Below are positions 12,390 through 24,900 of a stretch of 64,000 nucleotides of DNA, in pieces. The translations under genes and the position numbers were made by a program. The stretch is from positions 9,407,271 through 9,471,270 of the forward strand of contig OY992834.1 in the NCBI GenBank assembly GCA_963921425.1. Direction: 5' to 3'. Positions within the stretch are counted from its first letter, which is position 1. Each line of letters starts with the position of its first letter. This stretch comes from Dryas octopetala (lineage: Eukaryota; Streptophyta; Magnoliopsida; Rosales; Rosaceae). The notes beneath the pieces are model-generated. The model did no database searches. It was not told where the DNA came from and was given only the letters and a program-made list of their open reading frames with translations.

Positions 12390-13694
12390 AAAGGAAGCAA
12401 TTTCAACTTGTAAAACACAACTGACTTCTTTTTGCCCAATCTGGAATCCAACCCACCTTGTCGAGGCTACATTCACCAATTAAGAGGAGGCCTTCTTTAG
12501 CTTTCCTGGAGGAGTAATCCTGGATCCAATATGACTTGGGTTTGTCCAACTTGGTCAACTGAAAGCATGTAGATAGTATAGAATCTGCCACCTTGCAGAA
12601 CTATGGCTCATGGACCTTCCTGGGAAGCAGTCATCACATGAAAGATCCTTAATGGGTAGGGATCAAACATCCAGTTTGCAAAATTCTCCTTGCAAGAACT
12701 CAGATGCTTGTTTCTCCATAAATGGTTTGCAAAGCTGAAAAGTACCATTTTCTGGGTCGTTGTGCATGCCACCCGCCGAGACAGTAATGTAGAGTTTGTT
12801 CTTATAAATGTAGATTCTTGTAGAGGTTGGAGTGTTGTTTTAGTTGAGGGTGTGTTTTTCATTTGGTTTGATTTCATTCATTCTTAACTGTGTTATGTTG
12901 TTCTTTTGTTTTGTTCTTTTTTCCCTTTGTTTTTGCTGTTGTATTTGCAAAGGTTGGACAATAACGAGTTGTGAGTTGTGAGGCCTGTGTGACTGACTGA
13001 TTGTAATTACAAAAGAAAATAAAAGAAGTTCATGCTAGGTTTATTATATGCACTGGACAAACTGTGTTTTGGATTTTAAAGATTTATGGAAAAAGTGGAT
13101 ATTTGTTCCTGCTACTTTGTCACAAGCCCTTAATTTTTAGTTGAACACGTCTAGATCTGTTCTACCAAAAACATGCTAAACCTCACCAGTATGGAGAGCA
13201 AATAAGGCCCCCGGCAAAGACATAACCTCACCAGATTATTTTGCGTCCATAGTGTTGAAGACTAAAAGCCTAGAAGCATGACATCATTTAAACTTACTTC
13301 AAAAGTTCAAAGGATTCAGCCATTGCTGGAGTGTTGTTTATCAGGAATGCCGACCCACACCGCATACAACAACAAACAAGCAACCCGCCTCTTTAATAAT
13401 AATAAGAAATGTATATAAAAATTCCTTCTCAAGAAGAAAACTATAAATTGATAAGAATGAAAGAGGTACACTGCAGCTCATTAGCCTGCCAATCCATACC
13501 ACATAATTACAGATAGAGAAGTAAGCATTTCTCATGAATATTTTACATTAATTTAATATGTGAAATCGTCAAGTTTACTCCAACAAAAATGTTATGATGT
13601 ACCACAACAGAACCAAAGCTCTCAAGTTTCACTTTTGACAAGGTTAGATGGCTAGTTTTCTTCTTTTTCTTGCTAAAAGGCAAGGTGGAATAGT
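12390..13694. other. 3' UTR of the TRM gene and convergent intergenic gap
   Basis: Sequence to about 13040 looks like the TRM 3' UTR, with an AATAAA near 13019. From there to 13694 lies the short gap to the convergent small gene on the minus strand, whose own 3' UTR must lie here. I see no further gene. Confidence 0.5.
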
Positions 13695-14706
13695 TTACTT
13701 CTGCTTTTTCTTTGCCTGTAAAGATGGGGTCACTTGATCGGCTGCCCTTTTCTTCTCAAACGCATTGGTTCTGCTGTCTAAACCTTCTTCGTCATCATCA
13801 TCATCCCTATCAGCCAGTGTGGACTCCTCTGCAACTTTGGCAGCTTTTCTTCTTTCTGCTTCTAACTTGTAATGTAATTTCCTTTCAAGGGGATCATCTG
13901 AGGGTAAAAATTTGGATGGACGGGGAACTTTAGGCTCTTTAGCACCTAGTCCAAGCCTGCAAAAACCAAAAAAGAGTTCTGCAGAAAGTTAACAATGACA
14001 CAATAACAGCCAATATTGACAATCTAAAGATGATTATACTCTCTCAAACCCAAAATAAATAAACTTGCCTAGCAGGTCGACTCACTATTTCAATTGGCTC
14101 ATCTTCTGCGGGTTCAGTCATGTTATTAACCCATCGTTTAGCCTGCATATCAGTACGTATTCACGCACAAACATAGTCAGATTTTGAACATCAAAGTGAG
14201 GATTGACAATAATTCAATAACATTGCAATGGAGGACTGTATTGTACGACACCACTGCACTCCACTTATAACTATTTTCTACCAGATCGCTAGGACATCAC
14301 TGGCACCCATAAATACTCTTAAGTACAACTTAAGGAGATCCTGCACTGATGTAAATGTCCTTTATCTGTATTACCAGATAAAAGTGCATAATCTTTACAT
14401 TGTTATCATGTGTCCTCACAATCCCAATCAAAACATCCTGGTGAGGCTTCATAGATTCATTTAAATTCTAAAACCACAACTTGCATGCACCCTCGTGATG
14501 CACGCACATCATATCTCAAATGCTATTGGATATTCATTGTATGCACCATTCTAATCCACAGAGACCCCACGACTTGCTAGGAGTCCCCATAAAGCAATCC
14601 ATTGTTCAAAGCACAATGAGGGAAATTATCATACCAATTCCAAAGCATTATCCAATTTAACAATTTGAGGACGACCCTTTTTCTGTACCATCTCGTTGGT
14701 GCCCAT
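13695..14706 (-). CDS. Small unrecognised charged protein, 135 aa, with a GC-AG intron
   Basis: Three coding exons read on the minus strand: 14706-14635, 14142-14069, 13956-13695. Phases agree and give 135 residues ending AKKKQK. The start is the first ATG (MGTNEMVQKKGRP) after a likely leader-intron acceptor. The sequence has a short N-terminal block (KLDNALELAKRWVNNM), then LGLGAK followed by PRPSKFLPSDDPLERKLHYK, a basic helix, an acidic run DDDDDEE and a Lys-rich tail that could act as a nuclear localisation signal. I do not recognise the family. The second intron begins with GC instead of GT (CTAG|gcaagt), otherwise an excellent donor. A probable leader exon ends at 15255 (GAATTG|gtat), with the promoter beyond about 15400. 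The reading frame and splice sites are well supported; the function is open. Confidence 0.75.
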
Positions 14707-16682
14707 TGCAACTTCCTACACAGCCTAGGAAAGATAGCACAGTCATAATCAAGCCCAAACCGATACACTCTTTATTAGCAACAAAATTAATTAGCACATG
14801 GACCATACCATGAAAAACTAAGAAGCATGTAAAAGAATATATATATATATATATATCACTAACTGCTAAAGAGCTGAAGGGTTTTGATTTTTGGTCTTAT
14901 CTAATCATCACATAATAGATTAAAAGGCCAGCATTCTTGTTTCCTTTTAGCAGAGAATTTGTCACGCAGTTGGTGTGCAATGTTGCAGTGTAGCTCTTTC
15001 TTTATCACCAGCAAAACCATAGTTACAGTGTGCAGTGTAACAGTGAGTTGTTTGGTTTTTGGAAAGTAATTGGGGAGTTGCTGCATTGCTAGCTCCAGTG
15101 TTCAACACGCCCTAGAATAAAACTGAAAGCATACAAAAATCCAAGCTATATTCCTAACCATACTGAAAAATTCAGCACATCAAATCATCAAATCTAACAA
15201 CAAAAGCACCATAAATTGAAAGCAGGAAACGAAGCTAGGGCTTTGAAAAAATACCAATTCCCAGGCAAGTGAGCTATTGCGAAGCTTTGAATTGGGTTCT
15301 GAGCGGGTTTGAGGCTAGGGTTTTTTATGGCAATGGATTGTGGAAAAGGCGAAGACTTTGGCTCCTTGTGCTAGAAGCCTAGAAGAATGGTCTCTTTTTT
15401 CGTCAACAGAAGAATGAAAATCAAGGGTTTTAGGGTGGGACTTGGGAGTTCTGCGAAGGTTTGGGAATTGGGATTCCAACACAATGTAGTTTAGGATCCG
15501 ATCTGACCCGGCCCGTTTAAAATGGACTCAATCTGCTTTGTGTTGTATATAAATCGGCTCATTTAATAATCATAACAACTAGACTCGACCCAATTTTCTT
15601 ATTTTTTCAATTTACCAAATGATGCAAATTTGATTTATTTTTTATAAAAATATGAAAAACTAAATTTCGTTAAATAAGAATAATTTACGCGCATGTTATG
15701 CATGTGTTTTCGATAAATCTTATATTGCAGATCAATCGTCGTAGGTACTTATTATTTGATAACTGTAATTATTAACGTAGCCGTAATTATATAATTGCAT
15801 TACAATGTTTGAACTCGTTAATCACAGTTGTAATTAGGATCGGTGTAAACATCCAATCGATTGCCAGTAAAGCGCTCATTAGTATTGCATTTATTGTAGA
15901 AAATAAAGTTAAAAGTACATGTCCTTTTAAGTTACAAAGTTTGTAGTCTATCACTTAATGGATATTTTTTTAATTATCCAGATATTACTAACCTGTAATT
16001 TTTGTTTTTTACAAATTTCGTTCATAGTACAAGTTTTGTTATATTGACAAACTCAATATTTTGGATAATGCAAGTGAATCTAGGTTGTCTGTAGAGGGAC
16101 AATATTAAAATATTTTGATTCTTGATAAGTGTTATCTTTCTCTTGCACAATATACTTTGAGACCATATCTGAAATTCCTACGACTTTGAATTTTATATTT
16201 AAAAAATGCACATTATAAAATACTTTTGTCAATGGATAAAATTACTTAAACAACAAGCTTAAAGGAAAAATAAATTAGAAGAACAAGATTGAGGAATGTG
16301 GGTGCTGCCATATATGAGCGATGGTACCATCGTTTAAGATGAAAAAAGAAATCATAATTCTGTTCATTTAATTAATGAGTTACTAGTTACTACCTATTTA
16401 TCTTTTTTATTTATCTTATTTATATATTGAAGACTGTTTTGAGAACATATCTAACTATTTTTACACATCTTTGTTTTCAAAGCTATCTCTTAGCTCATGA
16501 GTTAAGTTCAAATCATTTTAGCTTAAAGAAACTAGCAAACAGAGATATATTAGCAAAAATTAGCCGATCAAAGCGTTTGGATAATCAACTAGTTATTTGA
16601 GATTCATTTAATTCTTGAGTTACTAACTTACTACCTACTAATCCATTTCATTTATCTAACTTAAATATTTGAGATTTTTTAT

Positions 16683-16880
16683 AACAATAATGCTAGTTGT
16701 CCCACATTTTTTTTCCCACATTTGTATCCCACCTGATGTGTCATTACTTTATTGGAAAAGTATTTCCTTTTTCTTTTTTAGGTTTTATTTTTTAATTTTT
16801 AGTGTCCAATGTGTGAATGTCATGTAAGATGGTATGAAATTGTGGTATAAAAATGTAGTAAGTGTAGCATTACTGTTTTT
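16683..16880. repeat. Degenerate foldback MITE
   Basis: The left part (AATAATGCTAG... then three CCCACA/TCCCAC motifs) pairs imperfectly with the reverse complement of the right part (AGTAATGCTACACTTAC... then TACCACA/ATACCAT motifs). About 200 bp and non-coding. Confidence 0.45.
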
Positions 16881-16914
16881 ATAACACATTTAAATGACTA
16901 TTTCACCTAGAAAT

Positions 16915-17330
16915 GTCAAACGGGTTGGGCCGACACGAGTATAACACAAAATGAGCACAAAATAGGCCAAGGCGACACGAGCACAACATGAGTAAATGAG
17001 TTGAGCCCAGCCAAATTTTTTAGCCCATCAAGTATAGCATGTGACACAAGCATGATACAATTAAGCCAAGCATAAGCACAAGATTGGCTTGAACTAGGCA
17101 CAACTCATTTAACAATGATTTTTTATTTTAAAAAATCAATTTCAAGCAAAAATATGTTAACATTTAAATAATAAGAAATAAAATTAACATAAGTTAAGGT
17201 AAGTTTTTGGCATTCAATAAACAAAAATAATAAAAGACTTGTGGGCATGGCTTATTTAAGGCATACCACGAACGAATACGACACAATCACGAGCGAGCCA
17301 TGAGCTGTGCCGAGTCCAAGTCTTAATTTT
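16915..17330. repeat. Degenerate repeat rich in ACACGAG/ACAAGC motifs
   Basis: Words such as CGACACGAG, GCACAACATGAG, GACACAAGCATGA and CACGAGCGAGCC recur through the stretch, as in a common class of non-autonomous plant repeats. No terminal structure could be fixed. Confidence 0.35.
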
Positions 17331-17665
17331 ATGACTAATATGAGCATGTCATAATTATCAAACGAGTCAACAAGACAAATAATAAATGGATAAAAAATTA
17401 AGTAGCAAAATTACCGTAAGCCAAAATTTGGATTGTTATATTAAGTGAAGACAAAGCTTGGCTAGGTGAGAGGCACGGGAAAAGAAGAAGGAAAAAAAAA
17501 AGGGAGGGGGGGTTTGGGGCCTTTGGGCAATTGGAAAGAAAAAAAAATATTTGGGGTTTCGTTTGGTTATTTTAAACCCTAAACTCTAATACATTTCTAT
17601 ATTAAAAATATCCTAAAGGCCTAAAACCTAATATCCTAAATAATATAGAGTATATAGAGTTTAAT

Positions 17666-18032
17666 GAGTTAATTACATTTACATCTCATGAGGTTTATCG
17701 TTTTTTCATATACACCCCCTGATGTTTCAATAATTACATATACACCCCATGAGGTTTCAAAGTTATTGCATATAACCCCCTATAGTGAGATGAAAAATGA
17801 TGAGAAATTATGCAAAAATGCATGCTAAGGGGTTAAATGGCCTAATAAAATTACTTAAGGTGTAAGGTGCAACCTCAATACAAATTTTTTTTTTGTTTAT
17901 TTATTTTTTTCTCTTGTAGGGGTTATATGCAATAGTTTTGAAACCTTAGGGGGTGTATGTGTAATTTTTGAAACTCCAGAGAGTATATGTGAAAAAATGA
18001 TAAACCTCAGGGGGTGTAAGTGTAATTAACTC
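17666..18032. mobile_element. Mutator-type MITE with about 115-bp inverted repeats and 10-bp target duplication
   Basis: The ends start GAGTTAATTACA and finish TGTAATTAACTC, and the inverted match continues inward for about 115 bp (blocks such as GAGGTTTATC, CATATACACCCC, GGTTTCAAA, TTGCATATAACCCC). The direct repeat AGAGTTTAAT flanks it at 17656-17665 and 18033-18042. Long inverted repeats and a 9-11 bp duplication are typical of Mutator-like elements. The 367-bp body is non-coding. It landed in an AT-rich array of TATAGAGTAT-like units visible on both sides. Confidence 0.85.
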
Positions 18033-18915
18033 AGAGTTTAATGTATAGATTATAGAGTATAAAGAGTAGATTATAGAGTATAAAAAATATTAGAGTATAT
18101 AGAGACATAGAGTATATAGAGTATTAGTGTTTAGATTTTAGAATTTTAGTGTATAATTAAATTATAGAGTATAAAAAATATATTAATTTTATTTAACAGT
18201 ATTTGCTCCAACGAGCATTATATCTACCTTATATTACATGAAACCTACTATATAATTTGGTTTATTTAATATTTTTTTATCAATTTAGTAGATAATATGT
18301 TAAATAAATATATAGTAAAGTTTCATTAAAATTTTCCGTATTTTGATATCAATTTCCGTCGTTTCATTCTAATTTTTGTCGAAATTTAAAAATATTTAAA
18401 ATTTCCGTCAAAATTTCAATCGAAATTTTTTCGAAATCCAAAATTTAATTCCTTGATGTTATACTTCAGCTGGCAATATCTCATCATCGCCAATTTTTGT
18501 AATTCAATTCTTTGGATGCCATAAACGAGTTGAAATTCCAAAACAGAAGTAATAAATATATATTAAGTGTCAAGTCCACATATCCGATTGTTTTTAATTA
18601 AAAAACCAAAACAAAGAAAACAAAGACCAAATAAAAAAATAAAAATAAAACACAAACGTGATTGCTTAACATAAACCATTGGCCAAACATACCAAGGTCC
18701 AAAGTCGAAACCTATTGGACAGCTTACACTGATTAATAGGCCACTCTGCCCTCAAACTCAAACTCAAACACACCGTTTGTCACTTTTTGATTGTTGTTGT
18801 ATTAATGCTGTATATTCAAATATTCCACAGTGCAAAGAGTGCCTCTGTCATGACTCATGTCATGAATCATGATGCATGGTTAGCCTCAGAGAAAATGACC
18901 AAAATATCCATGTGG

Positions 18916-19073
18916 AACAAAATAAAGAGCAGCCAACAACTAAAGTGCAATTTAGGAATTTTTTTTTTTGTTACAAAGGGGAGGCCAAGTAACAGGCCTA
19001 GCGGGGGAGGGGGGGGATCGAAACCGGGAACAAAATAAAGAGCAGCCAACAACTAAAAGTTGCAATTTTAGGA
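18916..19073 (-). mobile_element. SINE-like insertion flanked by a long direct repeat
   Basis: A direct repeat of about 43 bp (18916-18957 and 19029-19073, beginning AACAAAATAAAGAGCAGCC) encloses about 70 bp. Read on the minus strand, the insert starts CCCGGTTTCGATCCCC, like a tRNA-type B box (GGTTCGATTCC), and ends in a run of A. This fits a short tRNA-derived retroposon, although the flanking repeat is unusually long for a target duplication. Confidence 0.45.
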
Positions 19074-20169
19074 AGTTTGATTGCAATGTAACACATTCCT
19101 TTTACAAGTAATTTCATACTTTCAGTTTTAGGGAGTTCCTACATTTTGCCATAATTGGTTAGTAACTTAGTAATACATTGCTTTTTTCACATTTATCTTT
19201 ACATGAATAATGCAATTAGTAATTTTTTTATATTTATTTTTCATCACGCAATTAATTATTATATGAATAATGTATATGCATGCATGTAAATACAGGTACG
19301 TAATATTTTGATATATACATGTATTACATGCATGCAGAATTTTGTGCATTTGAAAGCAAGTTCCTAGACTAAAAGGGAAATACTCCCCCCCCAAGCTAAA
19401 AAGAAAAGACTAAAAGGGCAAAAATAAACCTTAAAGTATAGTCATATTAGAGGAACTATGGTATAGAAAATGGCATGTGCCCTTGGCCAAGTACATACCC
19501 ATCCAATAATGGGCCATATATAGTTACTGAGGGCATGGACAACTATTACTACCTCCATGTGTCATTGCTTAAGACCTTCAATATAGTGTGTCCTAGGGAA
19601 TGGCCAAAACCAATATAGTATAGACTTTCTATTCTCTGCACTGATCAAAAAGAAGTTAGTTGAACCACAGCAGTAGAAAATTTCAGATGCATAACTACAT
19701 GATGTGAAATGCTAATTAATATAATACTTCCATGAAATCTGTCATGCAAACCTACAACATGTTAAAGTAAATAAGAAAATATCAAATAAAAATGCTTGGA
19801 ATTGCTTTTTCTTTGAAAAAAGAGAAAATAAATTAGCCATGCAAAAAGGGCTTTAGTTATGAAATCAAATCCTAAAACATGATGTGTTAATCTTTGTAGA
19901 TGCCACCCATAAATTTCGTACTAATTTCACCCAAGAATTCAGGTCAACATCTGGCAATTAAAAGCACAGAAACACACACTCTATGTAACTATGTAAGTAA
20001 GAAATCTGAGTGTCTGACCCAGCTTAATTAGGGCACAACAATTTTATCCCCATTTTACCCCCACAGAATTTGCCATGCTTTATATGGCAAGGTAGCAATG
20101 TAGCATAGCCAAAAAGGAAAATGAAGGGCAAAATAGGAAAAAACAAATCAGATACAGAAACACCAAAAA

Positions 20170-20563
20170 TAATTTTATAATAATTTTGGAAGTCCCAGAT
20201 CGCCCTCCCTTTCCTCTTTATTCTAACACAGAAGCAACAACAACAGAGGCATCATCGTCATCATCAGCGAATGTTAAAGAGTCAAAGTCCCTCAAAGCCC
20301 GAGAGAACCTTCTTCAGCTCTTCTTCGCCTTCTTCTCAATTCTCTCTATCTGCAAAACCCTAATCTCTGTCTGTTGGAATCCCAAACCTTTTTTTTCAAA
20401 GGCACCCCCTTGCAATCTCAAATCCTTTCTGTTGCTGTTTATTACAGTTGTGGCCCAAAGTCTTCGCCTATTGTACACCCATTGCCATCCAAAACCCTAG
20501 CCTCACTTCCTGCTCAAAACCCAATTCGGGAGCTTCACAATAGCTCGCTCGTCTGGGGAATTG
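20170..20563 (+). other. Probable MED12 5' leader exon and leader intron
   Basis: CT-rich leader-like sequence ends at a donor (GAATTG|gtattt) at 20563. The next acceptor (cttgtagcag) is at 21891, so the leader intron is about 1.3 kb and contains a TA microsatellite at 21529-21555. In the second exon two upstream ATGs precede the MED12 start: 21896 (frame stops at 21919) and 21910 (frame overlaps the start codon). Confidence 0.5.
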
Positions 20564-21931
20564 GTATTTGTTCAAAACCCTAGCTTTGTTTTTCCTGCTT
20601 CAATTTATGGTGCTTTTTTGGTGTTAGATTTGGTGGTTTGGTGTGCGAATTTTGTTGAGTATCGTTAGGAATATAGCTTGGATTTTAGCGTGCTTTGAAA
20701 CTCTTGGGATTCAATAGCTGATTTGGTTGTGTTGGTGCTCAGGTTTGGTATTATTAATCATGTTTTTTATTGATAATTTGGTGTTTTTTATTGATAATTT
20801 GGTGTTTTTTTTTTTTCTGTGCATTGAACTGATTTGAGCTACTTGGGTGGTTAAGCTTGGAGTTTATGTATTGGATATTTCTAATGCGTTTTGCAGATCA
20901 AATTGATTTGGTTAAGTTCTATTGCTTTTTGCTATGTGGGTTGTGCGAATTATTAGGCCACAGATTTTATTAATTGTCCTAAGAGCTTAATGTTTTGTTC
21001 ATGATATCAAATGTGGCAGCTTCAAGCTAATGTAATATGTTCCATTTAAGGTCCAATTGTTCCTCAAGTAAATTTAATAATCATTTTAGACAATAGCATA
21101 TCAAATTTTGTTTGCATATCTTAGACATACTTTGCTTGAACGTGCCTGTGTAAAATTCTATGTGTTAGTAGCTTCAGTATAATAAATTAAGATTTGTAAT
21201 CTTTACTTCATTATAGGTTTTGCTTTTTTCTTCATATTGCAACTCCAAACTATTTGGTAATGTTTCTTGGAAGGAGCAAAGTTTCACTTTATTGTAAATA
21301 CCTGAAAGTTTTAATGCAAGCAATTTTAGAAGTCAAACTTTCAACATTGGATGTAGGATAGGTTTACAATAGATTGTAATAATAAATAGGAAACAAAAAG
21401 GTTGCTGCACTTGAACGCACTTTTGAGATACTCCGTATGGGTTGTTTGTGAGAGCTGCAATCCTTTTGTCCCATACTCCCATGATCTCATCCATCTTGTA
21501 TTGTTCCCCAAAAAGTGAATTTTTACACACATATATATATATATATATATATATCCTAGCCTTGTGCCCTGAAGTTCATATCTTATGCCTCTGTGCAATA
21601 TATTTTAGGGTCCCAGAGATATTTCATGCCTAATAGCTAAGAGTTTTTCATTGAAGGAATGTTATTAATTTACATTATGTAGCTTTTGGCTGAAGCTATT
21701 TTATGTATAAATTATTTGCATGAGATCACATCTCTGAATCATTGTGTGTACTATCCATTAGTAGCTCACATCTTTATTTCTGTATTAAACTAATGTAATT
21801 ATAGCTTCTGCTGGTAATTTGGTTTTCATCAGCCTTAATGTGGGAGCCATGTCTTAACTAAGTAGTTCAGTTTGACAGTTTCTTGTAGCAGTTCGATGCT
21901 GGGGGCAGTATGCCGATGATAGTTGGGAGAA

Positions 21932-24900
21932 ATGCAAAGGTATCATGCCACTGGCTGCACTAGTGCAGTTAATAACAACGCAATAGGTGGGACATCAGGG
22001 AGGGATTCTTCCCGAGCTGAGTCAGCTGCATTGCCAGCTAACTTATCTCTAACTTCTAGGTAATTGGGTTCCATAACTATATTGTAGTACCATCTCTTTT
22101 GTGGTTGTTTTGCTCTGCCATAAAACGTGGCGAGTTGTTCTTAATTGTGCAGGCGCCCATCTCAATTAACACCTTACAAGTTGAAGTGTGATAAAGACCC
22201 TTTGAATGGCCGGTAATTTTTGCAACAGATTCACACTTTCATTTTTTTATTAAAAATTTCTGTAAAGAGGAGACATTCATATGCCATTGTATCTGGATTT
22301 CCTTTGTTTTATTCAAAATGGTACTAACTAAAAGAAAACAGGTACTTTTTATATGTTAATGCTGCTGGATATGGTAACTTATGTGTTATTTTTTTTCTCA
22401 TAAATTTATATGTTAAAAAAAATTTTAACAAAAAAATTATATGTTAAAGCAGTTGATTATGGTTCTCACTTATCATTTCCATTTTTTTTTTAATCTCAGA
22501 CTTGGGCCACCTGACTTTCACCCGCAAACTCCAAATTGCCCAGAGGAGACTCTTACTAGGGAATATGTGCAAACTGGATACAGGGAGACTGTTGAAGGAA
22601 TTGAGGTACAATTTTATAATCAAGTAATCTATGGAAATATAGCTAGAGACCCTTAAGAAAGATTATGAATCTGAAAAACCCTTATATTTGTTCTTTCCTT
22701 TCAAAAGCTCTCGAATATAAATTTACTCCTAATAACCATTTGTTCATATCAAGTATCAATACTTGGTGGGTTCAAGTACAGCATTTTTGTTGCATATTTT
22801 TTATGATCAAGGCCATCTTTTATATGGACTGTTCTTAATTCAGGTTATCATATATCTTATTAAGGTATTTTGAGATTCAAATTTTTGTGGGTATCACAAG
22901 TAGGTTTTTACGATGACTGCACTTGCTGAATTTGCCAGGAAGCTAGAGAGATATCATTGACTGAGGCTCAAGGTTTTAACAAACCTCTTGTCTTCAGATG
23001 CAAAGAGGTAAATCACTTAATGGAAGAGTTCCACCACTTTCTTCTGGTTTTGAGAAAATTTTAAGTATATTATATGAAATTTTAAGTTTTTCTATTAAAT
23101 TTCAGGCAATTAGAAAACGTCTTAGGGCCATCAATGAATCTCGTGCTCAAAAGAGGAAGGTAATTTATCCTTTCTCAACTATTTTTGATGTTTGTGGAAC
23201 TTTCTTCTGCAGCAAAAGATGTGTTCAAATATTTATATTGCTTGTATGCGTTTGCATAAAACCTTTGGAGTTTTGGTGGGTTTTATATGGTTGGTGTTGC
23301 GTTATGGACTGCTGTATCTTTATCTTTTCCCCATGGCAGGCTGGTCAAGTGTATGGTGTTCCTCTTGCTGATTCTCTATTAACAAAGCCAGGTGTTTATC
23401 CTGAACAAAGGCACTGTGGTGAAGAGTTACGAAAAAAATGGATTGAGGTATGCCTTTTATTTTCTAAAACAAGCATCGTTTCTAATAAATTGTAGCCTAA
23501 TTTATGTTATAAAAAGAGCAAATCAGCAGCCTCATGCTATGCTTCCTCTCTAATTGTGCATTTGTGCTTGAGAATCTCTGAAACATAAAAACAACTAGGA
23601 GTCGTTGCCTCTTGATTTACACTGTCAACTTGTGTAAATGGGAAGCATTGTGATGTGGTGATTGTGTGATTCATCTCAAACATCTTAATATCATTCTGAG
23701 GGCAGTTAAATGAGGGGTCAATTACTCTCATCAAAAGAGAGGGACAAAGTTATTAATATATATACCATGGATTTCTGGAAAATGGCATGATGTCTTAGCA
23801 ATATTGATCTATTCTGTTGGTCTGTAATTAATTGTAGTGATCTATTACAAATTTATATGGTATATTATCCAAATTGCCAAATATTGAGTGCTTTACAGGC
23901 AATCATATTCAGCCAATGAACTTGTCAAATTCTAAAAACGGCATTGTAAAATAATGACAGCCTAGTATGGCTACATGCCCAATCACGTGGTTTGGTGGTG
24001 AGAAAATGACAATGCGGGAAAATCTATCCCTTAAAATGATTTAGAAAAGAGAAAGGAAAAGGAATCACCATCCTATTGGAGGCTCTAGTGGTCCACCCCT
24101 GACAGACTGGGTTGGGTATATCTCGTGTTTTTGAAATAGCTGATGAGAAGCCTTGGTGTGGGATTCTACGACTTGAGAAGCCATTGTATTTATTTATTTT
24201 TTATATGTTGATTATAATATATTTTCCGTTCTTTTCCAGGGTTTATCACAACAACACAAACGCTTGCGTTCGTTGGCTGATCACGTTCCTCATGGGTATA
24301 GGAAAAGATCCCTATTTGAAGTTCTTACAAGGAATAATGTTCCATTTCTGAGAGCACGTTGGTTTATTAAAGTAACTTATCTTAATCAGGTATGGATGCT
24401 TGCACATCTGTATCAGAACGGGATTACTGATCTTAATCTGTTTGTCAATAGTTTTCATATTGGAAGGTAGCCGTAGCATATAATTGCTGTATTTTTGCAG
24501 GTTCGGCAAGGTTCTGCCAGTCTTTCTTCTGGGGCACCTGATAAAACTCAGTTGTCCCGCACAGAGCTCGGGACAAAAGATGTCATTGATTACTTGCAGC
24601 ACCTTCTCGACGAGTTCTTCTCAAGAAATAATTCTCATTCTACTTTACACAACAGAGATCGATCGGCACAAACTCTTTATGCTGCGTCAGTACTGCAAAG
24701 GTGTGATCAAGCATCAGCAGTTTTTGATGGTGAGGAGCCTTCCCTACATTTCAAGTGGTGGTATGTGGTGCGACTTCTGCAATGGCTTCATGCTGACGGG
24801 CTCCTTTTTCCTACTCTTATTATTGATTGGGTTCTAAGTCAACTGCAGGTATTACTTTTTTCTGAGGTTATTTTGGAAGACTATTTATTGAGGTTTAAAT

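Larger units (their letters stand above)
15400..20100. other. Spacer between the small gene and MED12
   Basis: No convincing gene. It holds the promoter region of the minus-strand small gene at its left edge, a degenerate foldback element (16683-16880), degenerate ACACGAGC-type repeats (16915-17330), a Mutator-type MITE (17666-18032) and a SINE-like insertion (18958-19028). Sequence from 19.1 to 20.1 kb is plain AT-rich DNA that should include the MED12 promoter. Confidence 0.55.

Noticed and set aside
20186-20500. 104-residue frame in the MED12 leader
   Set aside because: It needs a non-ATG start, is low-complexity and lies in the probable untranslated exon.
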